Shown here piece by piece: positions 1-8,748 of a DNA stretch of 64,000 nt. This DNA is from Bradyrhizobium lablabi (GTDB lineage Bacteria > Pseudomonadota > Alphaproteobacteria > Rhizobiales > Xanthobacteraceae). The stretch lies in contig NZ_LT670844.1 of NCBI RefSeq assembly GCF_900141755.1, positions 744,001-808,000 on the forward strand, read 5' to 3'. Positions within the stretch are counted from its first letter, which is position 1. The number at the start of each line of letters is the position of its first letter. The translations under genes were made by a program, and so were the position numbers. The notes under the pieces were generated by a model. It saw nothing but the letters and a program-made list of their open reading frames with translations. It made no database searches and was not told the DNA's origin.

Positions 1-228
1 CAGCGACGCCGTCACCGATCGTTTGCCGGAACGGCAGGCGAAGACAACCTGTTTGCCTTGCGGATCGGGAATATCCTCCGGGTCGAACGCCGACAGCGGG
101 ACAACGACGGCACCCGGATAGGCCTCCACCGCAACCTCATTCGGCTCGCGGACGTCGACAAGGAGGTAGCGGCCCTCGGCCATGCCCTTCGAGACTTCCT
201 CTGGCGTCAAATCATGCACCTGGCTCAC
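1..228 (-). CDS. Rhodanese-like domain protein, 3' end cut by window edge
   Basis: A GTG start at 226-228 follows a GGAGG ribosome-binding site at 236-240. The frame stays open for 76 codons to the window edge, so the C-terminus is missing. The visible protein opens VSQVHDLTPEEVSKGM and carries a D-V-R-E-P motif. It then has the active-site loop C-R-S-G-K-R-S, which has the Cys-x4-Arg form of single-domain rhodaneses. Such proteins carry a persulfide on the loop cysteine and act as sulfurtransferases or sulfur carriers in the cytoplasm. The partner is unknown. It lies downstream of kup on the same strand, with a palindromic repeat between them. Confidence 0.85.
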   Translation of the reverse strand, partial: MSQVHDLTPEEVSKGMAEGRYLLVDVREPNEVAVEAYPGAVVVPLSAFDPEDIPDPQGKQVVFACRSGKRSVTASL

Positions 229-299
229 GCGAATTCCTCCCAAACGATTGCTAGATTGCGCGCATTCCGAAAACCCGGCAAGCGCCTGATCTTCTGTTC

Positions 300-351
300 G
301 AGCATGAGCTTCCCGGAAAACCGGTTCCCACTTTTCCGGATCATGCTCTAG
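300..351. repeat. Dispersed palindromic repeat, family A
   Basis: An imperfect palindrome of about 50 bp. Its arms read GAGCATGA and TCATGCTC around a core that contains AACCGGTTCCCACTT. Copies with the same arms and core lie at 2362-2411 and 11713-11763. This copy overlaps the end of kup and supplies its TAG stop codon (348-350). Similar elements are common between genes in Bradyrhizobium-type genomes. Confidence 0.8.
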
Positions 352-2273
352 ACGGTCACCTGCGTTCCCACCTCGACCACCCGTCCGCTCGGAATCTGAA
401 AATAGTCGGTGGCATCGTTGGCGGTGCGGCTGAGCGCGATGAAAAGATGATCCTGCCAGCGCGGCATGCCGGAATGCGCGGCAGGTTTCAGCGCGCGCCG
501 TGACAGGAAGAACGACGTCGACATGATATCGAATTGCCAGCCGAGTTTTCGCGCGATGGCCAGCGCCTTCGGCACGTTGGGCGATTCCATGAATCCGAAC
601 CGCAGCGTCACCTTGGAGAACGTCTTGCTGATCTGCTCCAGCCGCACCCGCTCGGAAATGTCGACCCGCGGCGTCGAGGCAATTTCGATCGTGAGGATGA
701 CGTTCTTCTCATGCAGCACCTTGTAGTGCTTGAGGCTGTGCATCAGCGCGGTCGGGGCGCTGACGGGATCACTGGTCAGGAATACGGCGGTGCCGGAAAC
801 CCGCTGTGGCGGCCGCTTTTCCAGCATCGCCACCAGATCGGCCAGCGGGAACTCCAGCTTGCGCGATTTCTCGAACAAGAGCCGGCTGCCGCGCCGCCAG
901 GTGTACATCAGGAGCATTACGACCGCGCCCAGCGCCAGCGGCACCCAGCCGCCTTCCAGCACTTTCAGAAGGTTCGCCGCAAGGAAGGTGAGATCGAGGA
1001 ACAAGAACGGCGCGATCAGCGCGGCGGCCGCAATCGCCGACCATCGCCAGACCCGCCAGATCACGACAAAGCCCATCATCGCCGTGACCACCATGGTTCC
1101 GGTCACGGAGATGCCGTAGGCCGAGGCCAGCGCGCTCGAGGAACGGAACATCAATACCAGCAGCATCACGGCGATGAACAGCAGCAGATTGATGCGCGGG
1201 ATGTAGATCTGGCCGGAATGGGCTTCGGAGGTGTGGCGGATTTCAAAGCGCGGCAACAGGCCGAGCTGGATCGCCTGGCGCGTCAGCGAATAGGCGCCGG
1301 TGATGACGGCCTGGCTCGCGATCACGGTCGCTGCCGTGGCAAGACCGACCATTGGCTTCAGGGCCCAATCCGGGAACATCAGGTAGAACGGGTTCTCCAC
1401 CGCCTTGGGATCGGCGATGACGAGCGCGCCCTGTCCCAGATAGTTCAGTGCCAGCGCTGGCAGCACGATGAAAAGCCAGGCGGTCTGGATCGGCCGTTTG
1501 CCGAAATGCCCCAAATCAGCATAGAGCGCCTCGGCGCCGGTGACGGCGAGAAACACCGCGCCGAGCGTGACGAAGCCGATGATGCCGTGATGCAGCATGA
1601 ACGAGACGGCAAGCAGCGGATTGAGCGCCAGCAGCACTTCGGGATGCCGCACAATCGGGGCAAACGAGGCGATCGCGATGACGCCGAACCAGACGCACAT
1701 GATTGGCCCGAAGAAAGCCGCGACGCGCGCGGTACCGCGCGACTGCGCCGCGAACAGCGCCAGCAGGATCAGGACCGTCAGCGGCACCACGTAAGGGTCG
1801 GCCGCCGCGCTGACGAGCTTGATACCTTCGATCGCCGAGAGCACCGACAGCGCCGGCGTGATCACCGCATCGCCGTAAAACAACGCGCCGCTGATAATGC
1901 CGAGCAGCACGATGATGCCGGCGTGGCTGCCCACCGCGCGCTGCGCCAGCGCCATCAATGCCAGCGTGCCGCCCTCGCCGTGGTTATCCGCGCGCAGCAG
2001 GATCACCACATATTTCAGGGTCACCACGATGATCAGCGCCCACAGGATCAGCGACACCACGCCGAGCACGGCCTGCGTGGTGACGACGCCCGAGGGCCCG
2101 CTGGCCGCGACCACGGCTTCGCGTAGCGCGTAAAGCGGGCTGGTGCCGATGTCGCCGTAGACGACCCCGATGCTGCCGATCAGGAGCGACTTAAAGCCGG
2201 CGGTGGAATGCACTTCGGCATGCCCGTTGGCCACCGTCGTTTCCGCGGCGGGAGCTACAACATCACTGGTCAT
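348..2273 (-). CDS. kup: Kup/Trk-type potassium uptake permease
   Basis: An integral inner-membrane protein of 641 residues that imports K+, probably by proton symport as in E. coli Kup. The N-terminal [17 protein letters not shown] motif is diagnostic of the KUP/HAK/KT family. About twelve hydrophobic segments follow, then a C-terminal cytoplasmic domain of about 150 residues. I chose the ATG at 2271-2273 (protein begins [11 protein letters not shown]) because it gives the usual family length. A TTG at 2324 would add 17 poorly conserved residues. Neither start has a strong ribosome-binding site. Family-A repeats flank the gene on both sides, and the downstream copy provides its stop codon. 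It appears to be transcribed alone. Confidence 0.93.
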   Translation of the reverse strand: MTSDVVAPAAETTVANGHAEVHSTAGFKSLLIGSIGVVYGDIGTSPLYALREAVVAASGPSGVVTTQAVLGVVSLILWALIIVVTLKYVVILLRADNHGEGGTLALMALAQRAVGSHAGIIVLLGIISGALFYGDAVITPALSVLSAIEGIKLVSAAADPYVVPLTVLILLALFAAQSRGTARVAAFFGPIMCVWFGVIAIASFAPIVRHPEVLLALNPLLAVSFMLHHGIIGFVTLGAVFLAVTGAEALYADLGHFGKRPIQTAWLFIVLPALALNYLGQGALVIADPKAVENPFYLMFPDWALKPMVGLATAATVIASQAVITGAYSLTRQAIQLGLLPRFEIRHTSEAHSGQIYIPRINLLLFIAVMLLVLMFRSSSALASAYGISVTGTMVVTAMMGFVVIWRVWRWSAIAAAALIAPFLFLDLTFLAANLLKVLEGGWVPLALGAVVMLLMYTWRRGSRLLFEKSRKLEFPLADLVAMLEKRPPQRVSGTAVFLTSDPVSAPTALMHSLKHYKVLHEKNVILTIEIASTPRVDISERVRLEQISKTFSKVTLRFGFMESPNVPKALAIARKLGWQFDIMSTSFFLSRRALKPAAHSGMPRWQDHLFIALSRTANDATDYFQIPSGRVVEVGTQVTV

Positions 2274-2361
2274 GGGAGTTTGCGGCCTCAAAAATGCTTC
2301 ACTGCACGCTACAGCTTGATTCAACTGAATTGAATCGAGCTCTAGCGCTATTCTTTTGTTT

Positions 2362-2411
2362 GAACATGACCTTCTCGGAAAACCGGTTGCCAGTTTTCCG
2401 GATCATGCTTG
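2362..2411. repeat. Dispersed palindromic repeat, family A
   Basis: A second copy of the palindrome seen at 300-351, with the same GAAAACCGGTT core and a TCATGCTT right arm. It sits in the 2274-2620 gap between kup and motB. I see no gene in the rest of that gap. Confidence 0.75.
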
Positions 2412-2620
2412 AGCAAAGCGAGGCGGCTTATAGTCCTGCGCTTGTCCCTCAGCCTAGCCTGAATCCGGGTCAGCGCCATGCAAAAATGTGGATTGTAAGC
2501 TGGGGTTCCGGCCTCGCCCGCACAACCGTCCGGCATCCGAAAAATAGCGCGTGGCGGCGCGATGCCGCACCTTCTCGCCACCGCCAACACTGGGATTGCG
2601 GTATTATAGTAGTGGAACAA

Positions 2621-3451
2621 TTACGGCTTCAGGTCGGGCGGCAGCGGCGGATCCTCGCGCATCAGCGTGATGGTGACGCGCCGGTTGGCCGATAGCGAGG
2701 GATCGTCGGGAAACAGCGGCTGGGTGTCGGCTTTTCCGGAAACCGCAAAAATATGCGACGGCGGCAAGCCTTCCCGCTCGAGAATCTGGCGCACCGCGTT
2801 GGCTCTATCAGCCGAAAGATCGAACGCCCCGTAATCACTCTGCGTCGGCACGAAGCCTGCGGCGGTGTGACCGATGATCGATATCCGCAGCGGCGTCGCC
2901 CGCAGCGGCGCCGCAAGCTTCTGGATCAGCCGGCGCGTGCGCTCGTAGGGTGTCCTGGAGCCATCCGCGAACATCGAGCGGCCGTCCTGATCGACGATTT
3001 CGAGGTTCAGGCCCTGCTTGGTTTCCTCGAACATGATGTGTTTGGAGATTTCGGTCAGTTCCGGCATGTCCTGCAGCGCCTGGCGCAACGACGCCGAGGC
3101 GAGCGCGAATTCGCGATCGATCTGGAGGCGGGCACCTTCGGTTCGTTGCCGCTCCTGCTCATCCGGGGTCGGCGTATTGGAGGCGTCCTCCGGGGAGATA
3201 TGATCGGTGTGTTTCAGCTTCGGCCGCGTCGGCAGGCCGTCGGATTCGATGATTCCGGAATAGCGCGCCTCGGTCTGCACGCCGAAGGCATCGCGCATCG
3301 AGCCGGCGACGATCTTGAGCTTGTTGTTGTCCATGGTGGAGAACGCGACGAGCATCACGAAGAAGCTCATCATCAGACCCATCAGGTCGGCGAAGGACAC
3401 GTACCAGCCGTGTCCTCCGCCATGTGCCGCGCCACGTTTTTTCTTGGCCAT
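2621..3451 (-). CDS. motB: Flagellar motor stator protein MotB-like
   Basis: A 276-residue stator B subunit that anchors the ion channel to peptidoglycan. Residues 16-38 form the single membrane helix (W-Y-V-S-F-A-D-L-M). Asp22 sits at the position of the ion-carrying aspartate of MotB/PomB. A linker follows, then a C-terminal OmpA-like domain (about 160-265) with I-I-G-H-T and D-L-S-A-D-R-A-N-A-V peptidoglycan-binding signatures. The start is the ATG at 3449-3451. It lies 32 nt downstream of motA on the same strand, so the two form one operon. No other flagellar gene is in the window, so this may be a stator pair detached from the main flagellar locus. Confidence 0.92.
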   Translation of the reverse strand: MAKKKRGAAHGGGHGWYVSFADLMGLMMSFFVMLVAFSTMDNNKLKIVAGSMRDAFGVQTEARYSGIIESDGLPTRPKLKHTDHISPEDASNTPTPDEQERQRTEGARLQIDREFALASASLRQALQDMPELTEISKHIMFEETKQGLNLEIVDQDGRSMFADGSRTPYERTRRLIQKLAAPLRATPLRISIIGHTAAGFVPTQSDYGAFDLSADRANAVRQILEREGLPPSHIFAVSGKADTQPLFPDDPSLSANRRVTITLMREDPPLPPDLKP

Positions 3452-3483
3452 CGCTTGCTTTCCGGAGCGCCGCTACATGCCGA

Positions 3484-4257
3484 TCAGGCCGGTACCGGCT
3501 CGCCCTCCTCATGGCGGTGTTTCTCCGGCAAATACGCCAGCAGCATTTCCCGCACCAAGGTCGGGCTCTTGGAGTCCCGGATCATCAGGATGCCGTCGAT
3601 GATCAACGTGCGATTGGTTTCCTCGTCGAGCAGCTTGCCATGCAGTTTGTCGGCGATCGGCAGGCAGAACAGGTTCGCGACCACCGCGCCGTAAAGCGTC
3701 GCCAAAAGAGCGGTCGCCATGAACGGACCGAGTTTCGACGGGTCGGTCATGTTGGCGAACATCTGCACCATGCCGATCAACGTGCCGACCATGCCGAACG
3801 CCGGCGTGCAGTCGCCGATGGCGCGATAGATCTTGCCGCCTTCGTCGAGATGCATCAGGAAATTGTCGCGGTCCCGTTCGAGGTTGTCGCGGATGAATTC
3901 GAGATCGTAGCCGTCGGCGACGTAGCGAATGCCCTTGGCCAGGAACGGTTCGTCGGTCTCGACTTTCTCCAGGCCGACCGGTCCCTGCTTGCGCGCGATT
4001 TCCGCGATGCGGGCCAATTCGTCGACCAGGTCGCGCGCCGACAGTCGGCTCATCGTGAAGGCGAATTTCGCTCCGAGCGGAACGCCGTGCAGGATAGCGC
4101 TGAGCGGAAACCTGATCATGGTGGCGGCGATCGAACCACCGAAGACGATGATCATAGCATGCTCGCTGATGAACATATGAATATCGCCGCCCATGAGCAT
4201 TATCAACGCAACGACGGCAGTGCCGAACGCGAGCCCAATGCCCGTCATGATATCCAT
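3484..4257 (-). CDS. motA: Flagellar motor stator protein MotA/PomA-like
   Basis: The A subunit of the stator channel: about 257 residues, four membrane helices and a large cytoplasmic loop between helices 2 and 3 that contacts the rotor. The opening MDIMTGIGLAFG and the G-G-D-I-H-M-F segment resemble the PomA/MotP branch more than E. coli MotA, so the coupling ion is not certain. The helix-3 region carries C-T-P-A-F-G-M-V-G-T, with the conserved proline. I chose the ATG at 4255-4257 because a GGAG lies about 7 nt upstream and the length matches the family. An ATG at 4314 would add 19 residues and has no visible ribosome-binding site. It is first in the motA-motB operon. Confidence 0.92.
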   Translation of the reverse strand: MDIMTGIGLAFGTAVVALIMLMGGDIHMFISEHAMIIVFGGSIAATMIRFPLSAILHGVPLGAKFAFTMSRLSARDLVDELARIAEIARKQGPVGLEKVETDEPFLAKGIRYVADGYDLEFIRDNLERDRDNFLMHLDEGGKIYRAIGDCTPAFGMVGTLIGMVQMFANMTDPSKLGPFMATALLATLYGAVVANLFCLPIADKLHGKLLDEETNRTLIIDGILMIRDSKSPTLVREMLLAYLPEKHRHEEGEPVPA

Positions 4258-4314
4258 GGGAGACTCCAACGCGTAGGCGAACAACCGGCCGTTCTGGACG
4301 GTGGCGCGGCTCAT

Positions 4315-4698
4315 CTTAAGTCGCGCAACCGGAACCCTACGTCCGCGCCATTAAAGACGCGTAAAGGATAAGTCCTTCGGCGCTCGAACGGATTAAATCA
4401 AAGGCGGCCAAAGCGCGATCTAAACGTTCTGCTAACCATAACGCGGCTTTCGCCGATCTGGACCGTCATTGCGAGCAACGGGTCGCGCGAACGCGCGCCG
4501 CGTCCACCGCATCCCATCCCGCGTTCGTGACGACCGCGAAGCGCCCCTGATCGCGAGTAGCGAAAGTTCCATTGAGTTCAGTGACCGAGCAGTGAACCAG
4601 TTCACATGCCGGCGTCATGGGCGCCTGTTATTCTCATCTATGAGGCGCTGACCACGCCGAATGAACGACAGCTGCCTGAATGCTTGGAGGACCAAGCC
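4315..4698. other. Intergenic stretch with a decayed repeat remnant
   Basis: No convincing gene in this stretch. About 4470-4560 contains words (gcgtccaccgcatccc; gtgacgaccgcgaagcgccc) closely matching part of the long repeat at 49985-50700 (gcgtccaccacatcccg; gtgacgatcgcgaaacgccc), so it is probably a small remnant of that element. The rest should hold the motA promoter. Confidence 0.5.
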
Positions 4699-4914
4699 AT
4701 GCAAAGCACAAGCGTCGGTGAATACAAGCCAGAGATGGTCTTCCGGGATGGTGTGGCACAGTCCCGTCGCGTTTCCTCCGCGCAAGAAAGAAATTCGATG
4801 CTGGGCGCGCGGGCGCGAGACGCTCGGAGCGTGGAACAGCGAAAAGAAATCATCCACCGGCTGGCCTTCGATACATCCGCCAACCCCGCAACAAACTGCC
4901 ACGTCAGTAACTAA
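4699..4914 (+). CDS. Small hypothetical ORF upstream of the large secreted protein
   Basis: An open frame of 71 codons that starts at an ATG 8 nt after GGAGG (4686-4690) and stops 12 nt before the next gene. The product is hydrophilic with many Arg and Glu (V-E-Q-R-K-E-I-I-H-R), and has no signal peptide or recognised domain. The good ribosome-binding site and close spacing to the 4927 gene favour a short leader gene in one transcript. Composition alone does not prove coding. I do not recognise it. Confidence 0.3.
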   Translation: MQSTSVGEYKPEMVFRDGVAQSRRVSSAQERNSMLGARARDARSVEQRKEIIHRLAFDTSANPATNCHVSN

Positions 4915-4926
4915 GGAGAAGCCAAG

Positions 4927-7719
4927 ATGCGCCATCCTTATTCGCATCTCCTTGCGACGTTTGCTGTGTTGATGTTCACCGCGAATGTGTTTGCAGCTTC
5001 GGACGTCAGCGAGAATGGGACTGACCTGCGAACAACCTCCGGGGCTTCTCCGCCTGCGGTCAGACTGGCCGATGCGCCGAGGCCCGGAGGCGGAGGCGGA
5101 GGAATTGTGCGCGGCCGTTGCGGTTTGGCAGCCGGTTCGGCGTGCTGTCATGCGCCGGGCCATATACCAAGCTCGGTGTTTGGGCCCTTGGTCGCTTGCG
5201 GGCCCGCGCTCGGTTGCAACATCAACAGCGACACTTGCGCTCAACCCTGCGGCGGTGAGGGCCAGGCATGCTGTGACGGACCGGAAACCACTTCACTCAA
5301 ATGGACCAGCAGCGGTGCCGTTTACACTCCGACATCGCCGGGCCTTCGACCCATGTGCAGCGCCGGTGCGTGCGGCAAAGATACACACGTCTGTTCCGCC
5401 GCATGCGGGACAACCGCTGGTGCTGCTTGTTGTCCGCCGGACGCCAGCCAAGCGACCGCGCGATGTTCTGGCGATGGTCTGGTCTGCGACTTCGCAGATC
5501 CGGCTTCCCATACTGGTAACTGCATCGTCTGCGGGAGCCGGGGGAATTCACCTTGCCCGGCTGGCTGCGACACGGGACTGGGATTGCTGAACGGGGTCTG
5601 CGACATTTGCGGAGGCCCCTCGCAGCCCGCCTGCGACAGCCCATACGAAAAGCCGGACGTGCTGAACGTCAACTTGCCTAATGGCCCGATCAATCTGAAA
5701 GGACCAATTCCAATTTACCCAGGCGAACCGGCAAAAGGTGGCTGGGCAAGCTCCGTCATTCAGAGCAACGTAGGGTTAGCGCCGGCCGCCGACGAACTGG
5801 TCCGTCTCGCACAGCCCCTCGACCTGTACGGCGGGGAATTGCTGGCGGACGCGACTTTCCCCTACCCTAACCCTCCGACGAAGGTGAAGAATCCTTCAGT
5901 GGTATTCTCGGTGCCGATCTCCTTTACCGCCAGCGGTGCGCAATTCACGGGTCCAAACTACAGCTGTTCAACAGGTTCCACCTGCGTGCCGCCGATCGCA
6001 GCTGACGGAACAAGCGCCCTCTATCTCGCCCGGGTCGAGGATTGTCTTTCCAGCATCCATCATCTGTCGATCCCACAGGTGAAGGATTTCGCCGGAAATC
6101 CCATTCCGTGCAACTCTGCGGATGGAATCGCAGGCACGAGCGGGTACTGGTACGACATCGCACCGCCATGGAGTGCGACAGCCACGCTTGACTTCGGTGC
6201 AGGCAAAGTCCCGCCACAAGACGGCGGCATGGTATCGGGCATCCTGAATGTTCCGGCCCAGTTACCGGTGCCCGGCAACTCGGTGCGCATCGAATTCGAG
6301 CTCGGTATTACCAACGCCAACATTGTCCCGGGTAGCCCGTTTATTAATTCTCTGGCGTGGGGAGACGTGTTTTCAGCAGGTGCCCCTCTGGGCTGTTGTG
6401 AATACGCCCTGACGCGCTTTGCCGTGCAGTTCAATCCAATCAACGTGCTGCCAGCCGCGTTTTTACAGATGAAGCTTCTGCCATACACCATCCTCTATCG
6501 GCCGCCCGGCGATCAAAGTTCCGGAACCTTCAAGGCAACTGAGTCATTCGCGACCAGTATGAGCATCGGAAGCAGCACCACCGTCGACACCTCCAAGAGC
6601 TTTGAGAAGTCAAGTGAACTCCAAGACGATCAGAAAGTTACCGCGTTTATCGCCACCATCCAGCAAATAGACGGGCAGTCGACGACCACGAGTACCACAT
6701 GGGACAGCAACGCCGTGATCGGAAAAGGCCTGACCGACACTGCTTCGCGCACCATTGTGCGGGCATGGACGGTTGGATCCAACAGTGCCGATGCAAGTAT
6801 CGTTCCGGCCCGCGAATACGTCGTGCCCAATACCTGTACCAAAGAAAATTATGCGACCAACAACTGTTCCGTGAAGCCGGCTGAGAGCTATCAGCAGGAG
6901 CCGTTCTGGGCGGATCGGATCGTGCTGCTGCTGAATCCTCAAGCGGCGCTCTGGGACTTCAACGGAACGCCCGGCATGCAGCTTCTTGGCGCGGTCGAGT
7001 TTGACGAAGTGTCCATCAGGGATCTGGATGTCTGCGCCAACAACCTCAATCCGCAAGCTTGGCGCTTGAGCAACGGTCAATGGCTTAGCCCAAGTGAGTG
7101 CCAGGATCTGGTTGCGCTAGACCCGTTCTACGGGATCGGGCAGTCGTTGGATCCATCACTGTCGGGGCGCGGACTGCCGGTCGGCGGCGGCCCTTACGGC
7201 CGCGATCCGGTCAATCCAAACAGTTCGGCAAGCGCGACCTTCCAGGATATCTTCTCCTATCAGACCGCGCAGTCGACGAACGGAACGGCAACCTTTAGCA
7301 CAAGTGTTACCGACGTGATCGGTTTCAGTTGGAGCGAAAGCGTGGCGTTGGCGTATCAGCAGGGCCAGTACGGGGTGAACGTCGGCTTCAACAAGAATGT
7401 TACGCTCAAGCAAGGTGAGAAGGTGACGACCGGGACATCCATGAAGATCAGCTACACCGCCTCCACGATTTCCACGGACACCCGCACGACCGAGATCGAT
7501 GGCATGTTCGCCGACGACCACGACTTCGACACCCCGGCTTGCCAGGGCGATTCAGGCAAGTGCTATAGGCCCTCGGTGCGGGTCTTTATTGATGAAATAT
7601 TTGGGAGTTATATGTTCCAGGATCGGGACGCGCCGGGGCCGCTGCCCTCGGGCATGCATTTCCCTCCCCCTGGTGGGATTGGCCCAGGTGGGATTGGCCC
7701 AGGTGTGATTGGCCGGTAA
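4927..7719 (+). CDS. Large secreted protein with Cys-rich N-terminal modules, function unknown
   Basis: A 930-residue protein with a clear AAGGAG ribosome-binding site just upstream and a Sec signal peptide (cleavage expected after Ala23, V-F-A). After a Gly-rich linker (residues 54-59), residues 65 to about 237 hold repeated cysteine modules, with C-G-x3-G-x-A-C-C occurring three times (AAGSACC, GEGQACC, TAGAACC). A looser C-x-x-C-G-rich segment follows. These look like disulfide-bonded secreted modules. The middle and C-terminal parts are rich in Ser, Thr and Gly, with alternating polar/apolar stretches near residues 535-620 and 768-870 that suggest beta structure. The tail ends with three 5-residue repeats, GGIGP-GGIGP-GVIGR. 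No enzyme motif, LPXTG, autotransporter or RTX signature was seen. It may be a surface or secreted protein; a pore-forming fold is only a guess. Neighbours give no functional clue. Confidence 0.8.
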   Translation: MRHPYSHLLATFAVLMFTANVFAASDVSENGTDLRTTSGASPPAVRLADAPRPGGGGGGIVRGRCGLAAGSACCHAPGHIPSSVFGPLVACGPALGCNINSDTCAQPCGGEGQACCDGPETTSLKWTSSGAVYTPTSPGLRPMCSAGACGKDTHVCSAACGTTAGAACCPPDASQATARCSGDGLVCDFADPASHTGNCIVCGSRGNSPCPAGCDTGLGLLNGVCDICGGPSQPACDSPYEKPDVLNVNLPNGPINLKGPIPIYPGEPAKGGWASSVIQSNVGLAPAADELVRLAQPLDLYGGELLADATFPYPNPPTKVKNPSVVFSVPISFTASGAQFTGPNYSCSTGSTCVPPIAADGTSALYLARVEDCLSSIHHLSIPQVKDFAGNPIPCNSADGIAGTSGYWYDIAPPWSATATLDFGAGKVPPQDGGMVSGILNVPAQLPVPGNSVRIEFELGITNANIVPGSPFINSLAWGDVFSAGAPLGCCEYALTRFAVQFNPINVLPAAFLQMKLLPYTILYRPPGDQSSGTFKATESFATSMSIGSSTTVDTSKSFEKSSELQDDQKVTAFIATIQQIDGQSTTTSTTWDSNAVIGKGLTDTASRTIVRAWTVGSNSADASIVPAREYVVPNTCTKENYATNNCSVKPAESYQQEPFWADRIVLLLNPQAALWDFNGTPGMQLLGAVEFDEVSIRDLDVCANNLNPQAWRLSNGQWLSPSECQDLVALDPFYGIGQSLDPSLSGRGLPVGGGPYGRDPVNPNSSASATFQDIFSYQTAQSTNGTATFSTSVTDVIGFSWSESVALAYQQGQYGVNVGFNKNVTLKQGEKVTTGTSMKISYTASTISTDTRTTEIDGMFADDHDFDTPACQGDSGKCYRPSVRVFIDEIFGSYMFQDRDAPGPLPSGMHFPPPGGIGPGGIGPGVIGR
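7672..7716 (+). repeat. 15-bp tandem repeat x3 at the 3' end of the secreted-protein gene
   Basis: Three tandem 15-bp units: ggtgggattggccca twice, then ggtgtgattggccgg. They are directly followed by the TAA stop. In frame they encode GGIGP, GGIGP and GVIGR. Confidence 0.9.
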
Positions 7720-7810
7720 ATGGCGCTCGCTTGAGGATGGCCACGGCTCGCGCGTTGCGGCCATCCTTGGAGACGCTTGCCTATTTCGCGGCAAGATCAC
7801 GGCAACAGTG

Positions 7811-7897
7811 CGCAGGATGGGTGAAGCGCAGTGATATCAATCGGTTCACCACGCACGCGCAACGGCCGATGGGTTTCGCAACTGCTCAATCCATCGC
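7811..7897. repeat. Dispersed inverted repeat, family G (left of cassette)
   Basis: An element starting GCAGGATGGGTGAAGC and ending GATGGGTTTCGCAACTGC-TCAATCCATC. A second copy of the same family is at 8612-8743. The arms GGATGG...CCATCC can pair. It occupies the gap between the secreted-protein gene and the hypothetical gene at 7980. The long open frame through it (from 7731) is unlikely to be translated. Confidence 0.65.
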
Positions 7898-7979
7898 GCT
7901 GGCCCTCCTGATCCCCAAGCGGAACTTTTTCCAGGATATCGCATTGCTCTTCGCGGCTGGGCCTTCAGGAGCGCAACTA

Positions 7980-8201
7980 ATGGCAACTCAAATAGTGATG
8001 GATCACACCGGCGACACAAGGCACCATTTCGACGCGACGGACACCAAGAATCTCTTGAAGGCCGAGGAACGCTTCAAGAAGTTGACCGGGTCGGGCTTTA
8101 CGGCGGCCGTTCGCGACGCTTCCGGAAAGGTCACCGTGACACGGGCGTTCGATCCGAATGCGGAAGAAACCTTGTTTTTTCCGCGGCTGGTCGGCGGCTA
8201 G
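7980..8201 (+). CDS. Conserved small hypothetical protein (first of a two-gene cassette)
   Basis: A 73-residue protein beginning MATQIVMDHTGDTRHHF and ending FFPRLVGG. The start follows AGGAG at 7967-7971 with 8-nt spacing. The longer open frame from 7731 would read through a repeat element and is rejected. It has no signal peptide, membrane segment or recognised domain. The sequence looks like a compact soluble protein. The next gene starts 7 nt after its stop, so the two are probably cotranscribed and functionally linked. I have an impression of similar proteins in other rhizobia but cannot name the family. Confidence 0.65.
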   Translation: MATQIVMDHTGDTRHHFDATDTKNLLKAEERFKKLTGSGFTAAVRDASGKVTVTRAFDPNAEETLFFPRLVGG

Positions 8202-8208
8202 CCTGCCC

Positions 8209-8610
8209 ATGTTTCGACAATTGTTGGGTTTTGCGGCGGATCGTCTTCAGCGTCTGGGCGCCGAATGTTCCCGCCGGGCGAAACTGTGGTGGGAACGGTC
8301 ACGTGAACCGGACAAGAACGAAGAGCGCGGCCTCAACCTTTTGAGGGAATGGCTATCGCCCCAGCAACTCGCGCAGTATGACGCTCGCAAATATTTCGAC
8401 GTCATCGGCTCCCAGAGCGGAAGGCGATACCGTATTTACCACGGCACCGCCGCCAATGTCCGCGAGATCGACGGCGCCGGCCGTCCGCGCGACGGCTGGT
8501 GCTTTGTGCCTGATGCGCGTCTCGTCGCAGGCGATGTCATGCTGGCACAAAAGATTGCCTTGGAAACCGACGAACGTCGCGCGTTGAGTGTGGCCAGAAG
8601 CTTTTTGTAG
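8209..8610 (+). CDS. Conserved hypothetical protein (second of a two-gene cassette)
   Basis: A 133-residue soluble protein from ATG 8209. The N-terminal third is Arg/Glu-rich and probably helical. The rest contains W-L-S-P-Q-Q-L-A-Q-Y-D-A and, near the end, G-D-V-M-L-A-Q-K-I-A-L-E-T-D-E-R, both of which look like conserved family motifs. There is no signal peptide. No separate ribosome-binding site is visible, which fits translational coupling to the gene 7 nt upstream. The pair is bracketed by copies of the same inverted-repeat family. Function is unknown. Confidence 0.7.
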   Translation: MFRQLLGFAADRLQRLGAECSRRAKLWWERSREPDKNEERGLNLLREWLSPQQLAQYDARKYFDVIGSQSGRRYRIYHGTAANVREIDGAGRPRDGWCFVPDARLVAGDVMLAQKIALETDERRALSVARSFL

Positions 8611-8611
8611 T

Positions 8612-8743
8612 GCGTAGGATGGTGGAGCCAACGGGTCGCGCGAAGCGCGCCCGATGATAAATTCCGCGAGACCCATCCTATCACCATGAGCGCGCAGCAA
8701 GCCGATGGGTTTCGCAAGGGCTCAACCCATCCTGCGAGCTACG
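8612..8743. repeat. Dispersed inverted repeat, family G (right of cassette)
   Basis: Starts GCGTAGGATGGTGGAGC and ends GGGTTTCGCAAGGGCTCAACCCATCC, with an internal hairpin around gggtcgcgcgaagcgcgccc. It belongs to the same family as 7811-7897 and begins directly after the stop codon at 8610. Confidence 0.75.
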
Positions 8744-8748
8744 GGCTG

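Noticed and set aside
534..2126. 530-codon open frame on the plus strand over kup
   Set aside because: It is antisense to a clear Kup gene; Arg/Gln/His-rich shadow composition with no domain or ribosome-binding site.
2348..2620. 90-codon minus-strand frame between kup and motB
   Set aside because: Runs through a family-A repeat and has no start signal or domain.
7731..7979. N-terminal extension of the 7980 gene
   Set aside because: It reads through a family-G repeat; the ATG at 7980 has a good ribosome-binding site and starts the protein-like part.
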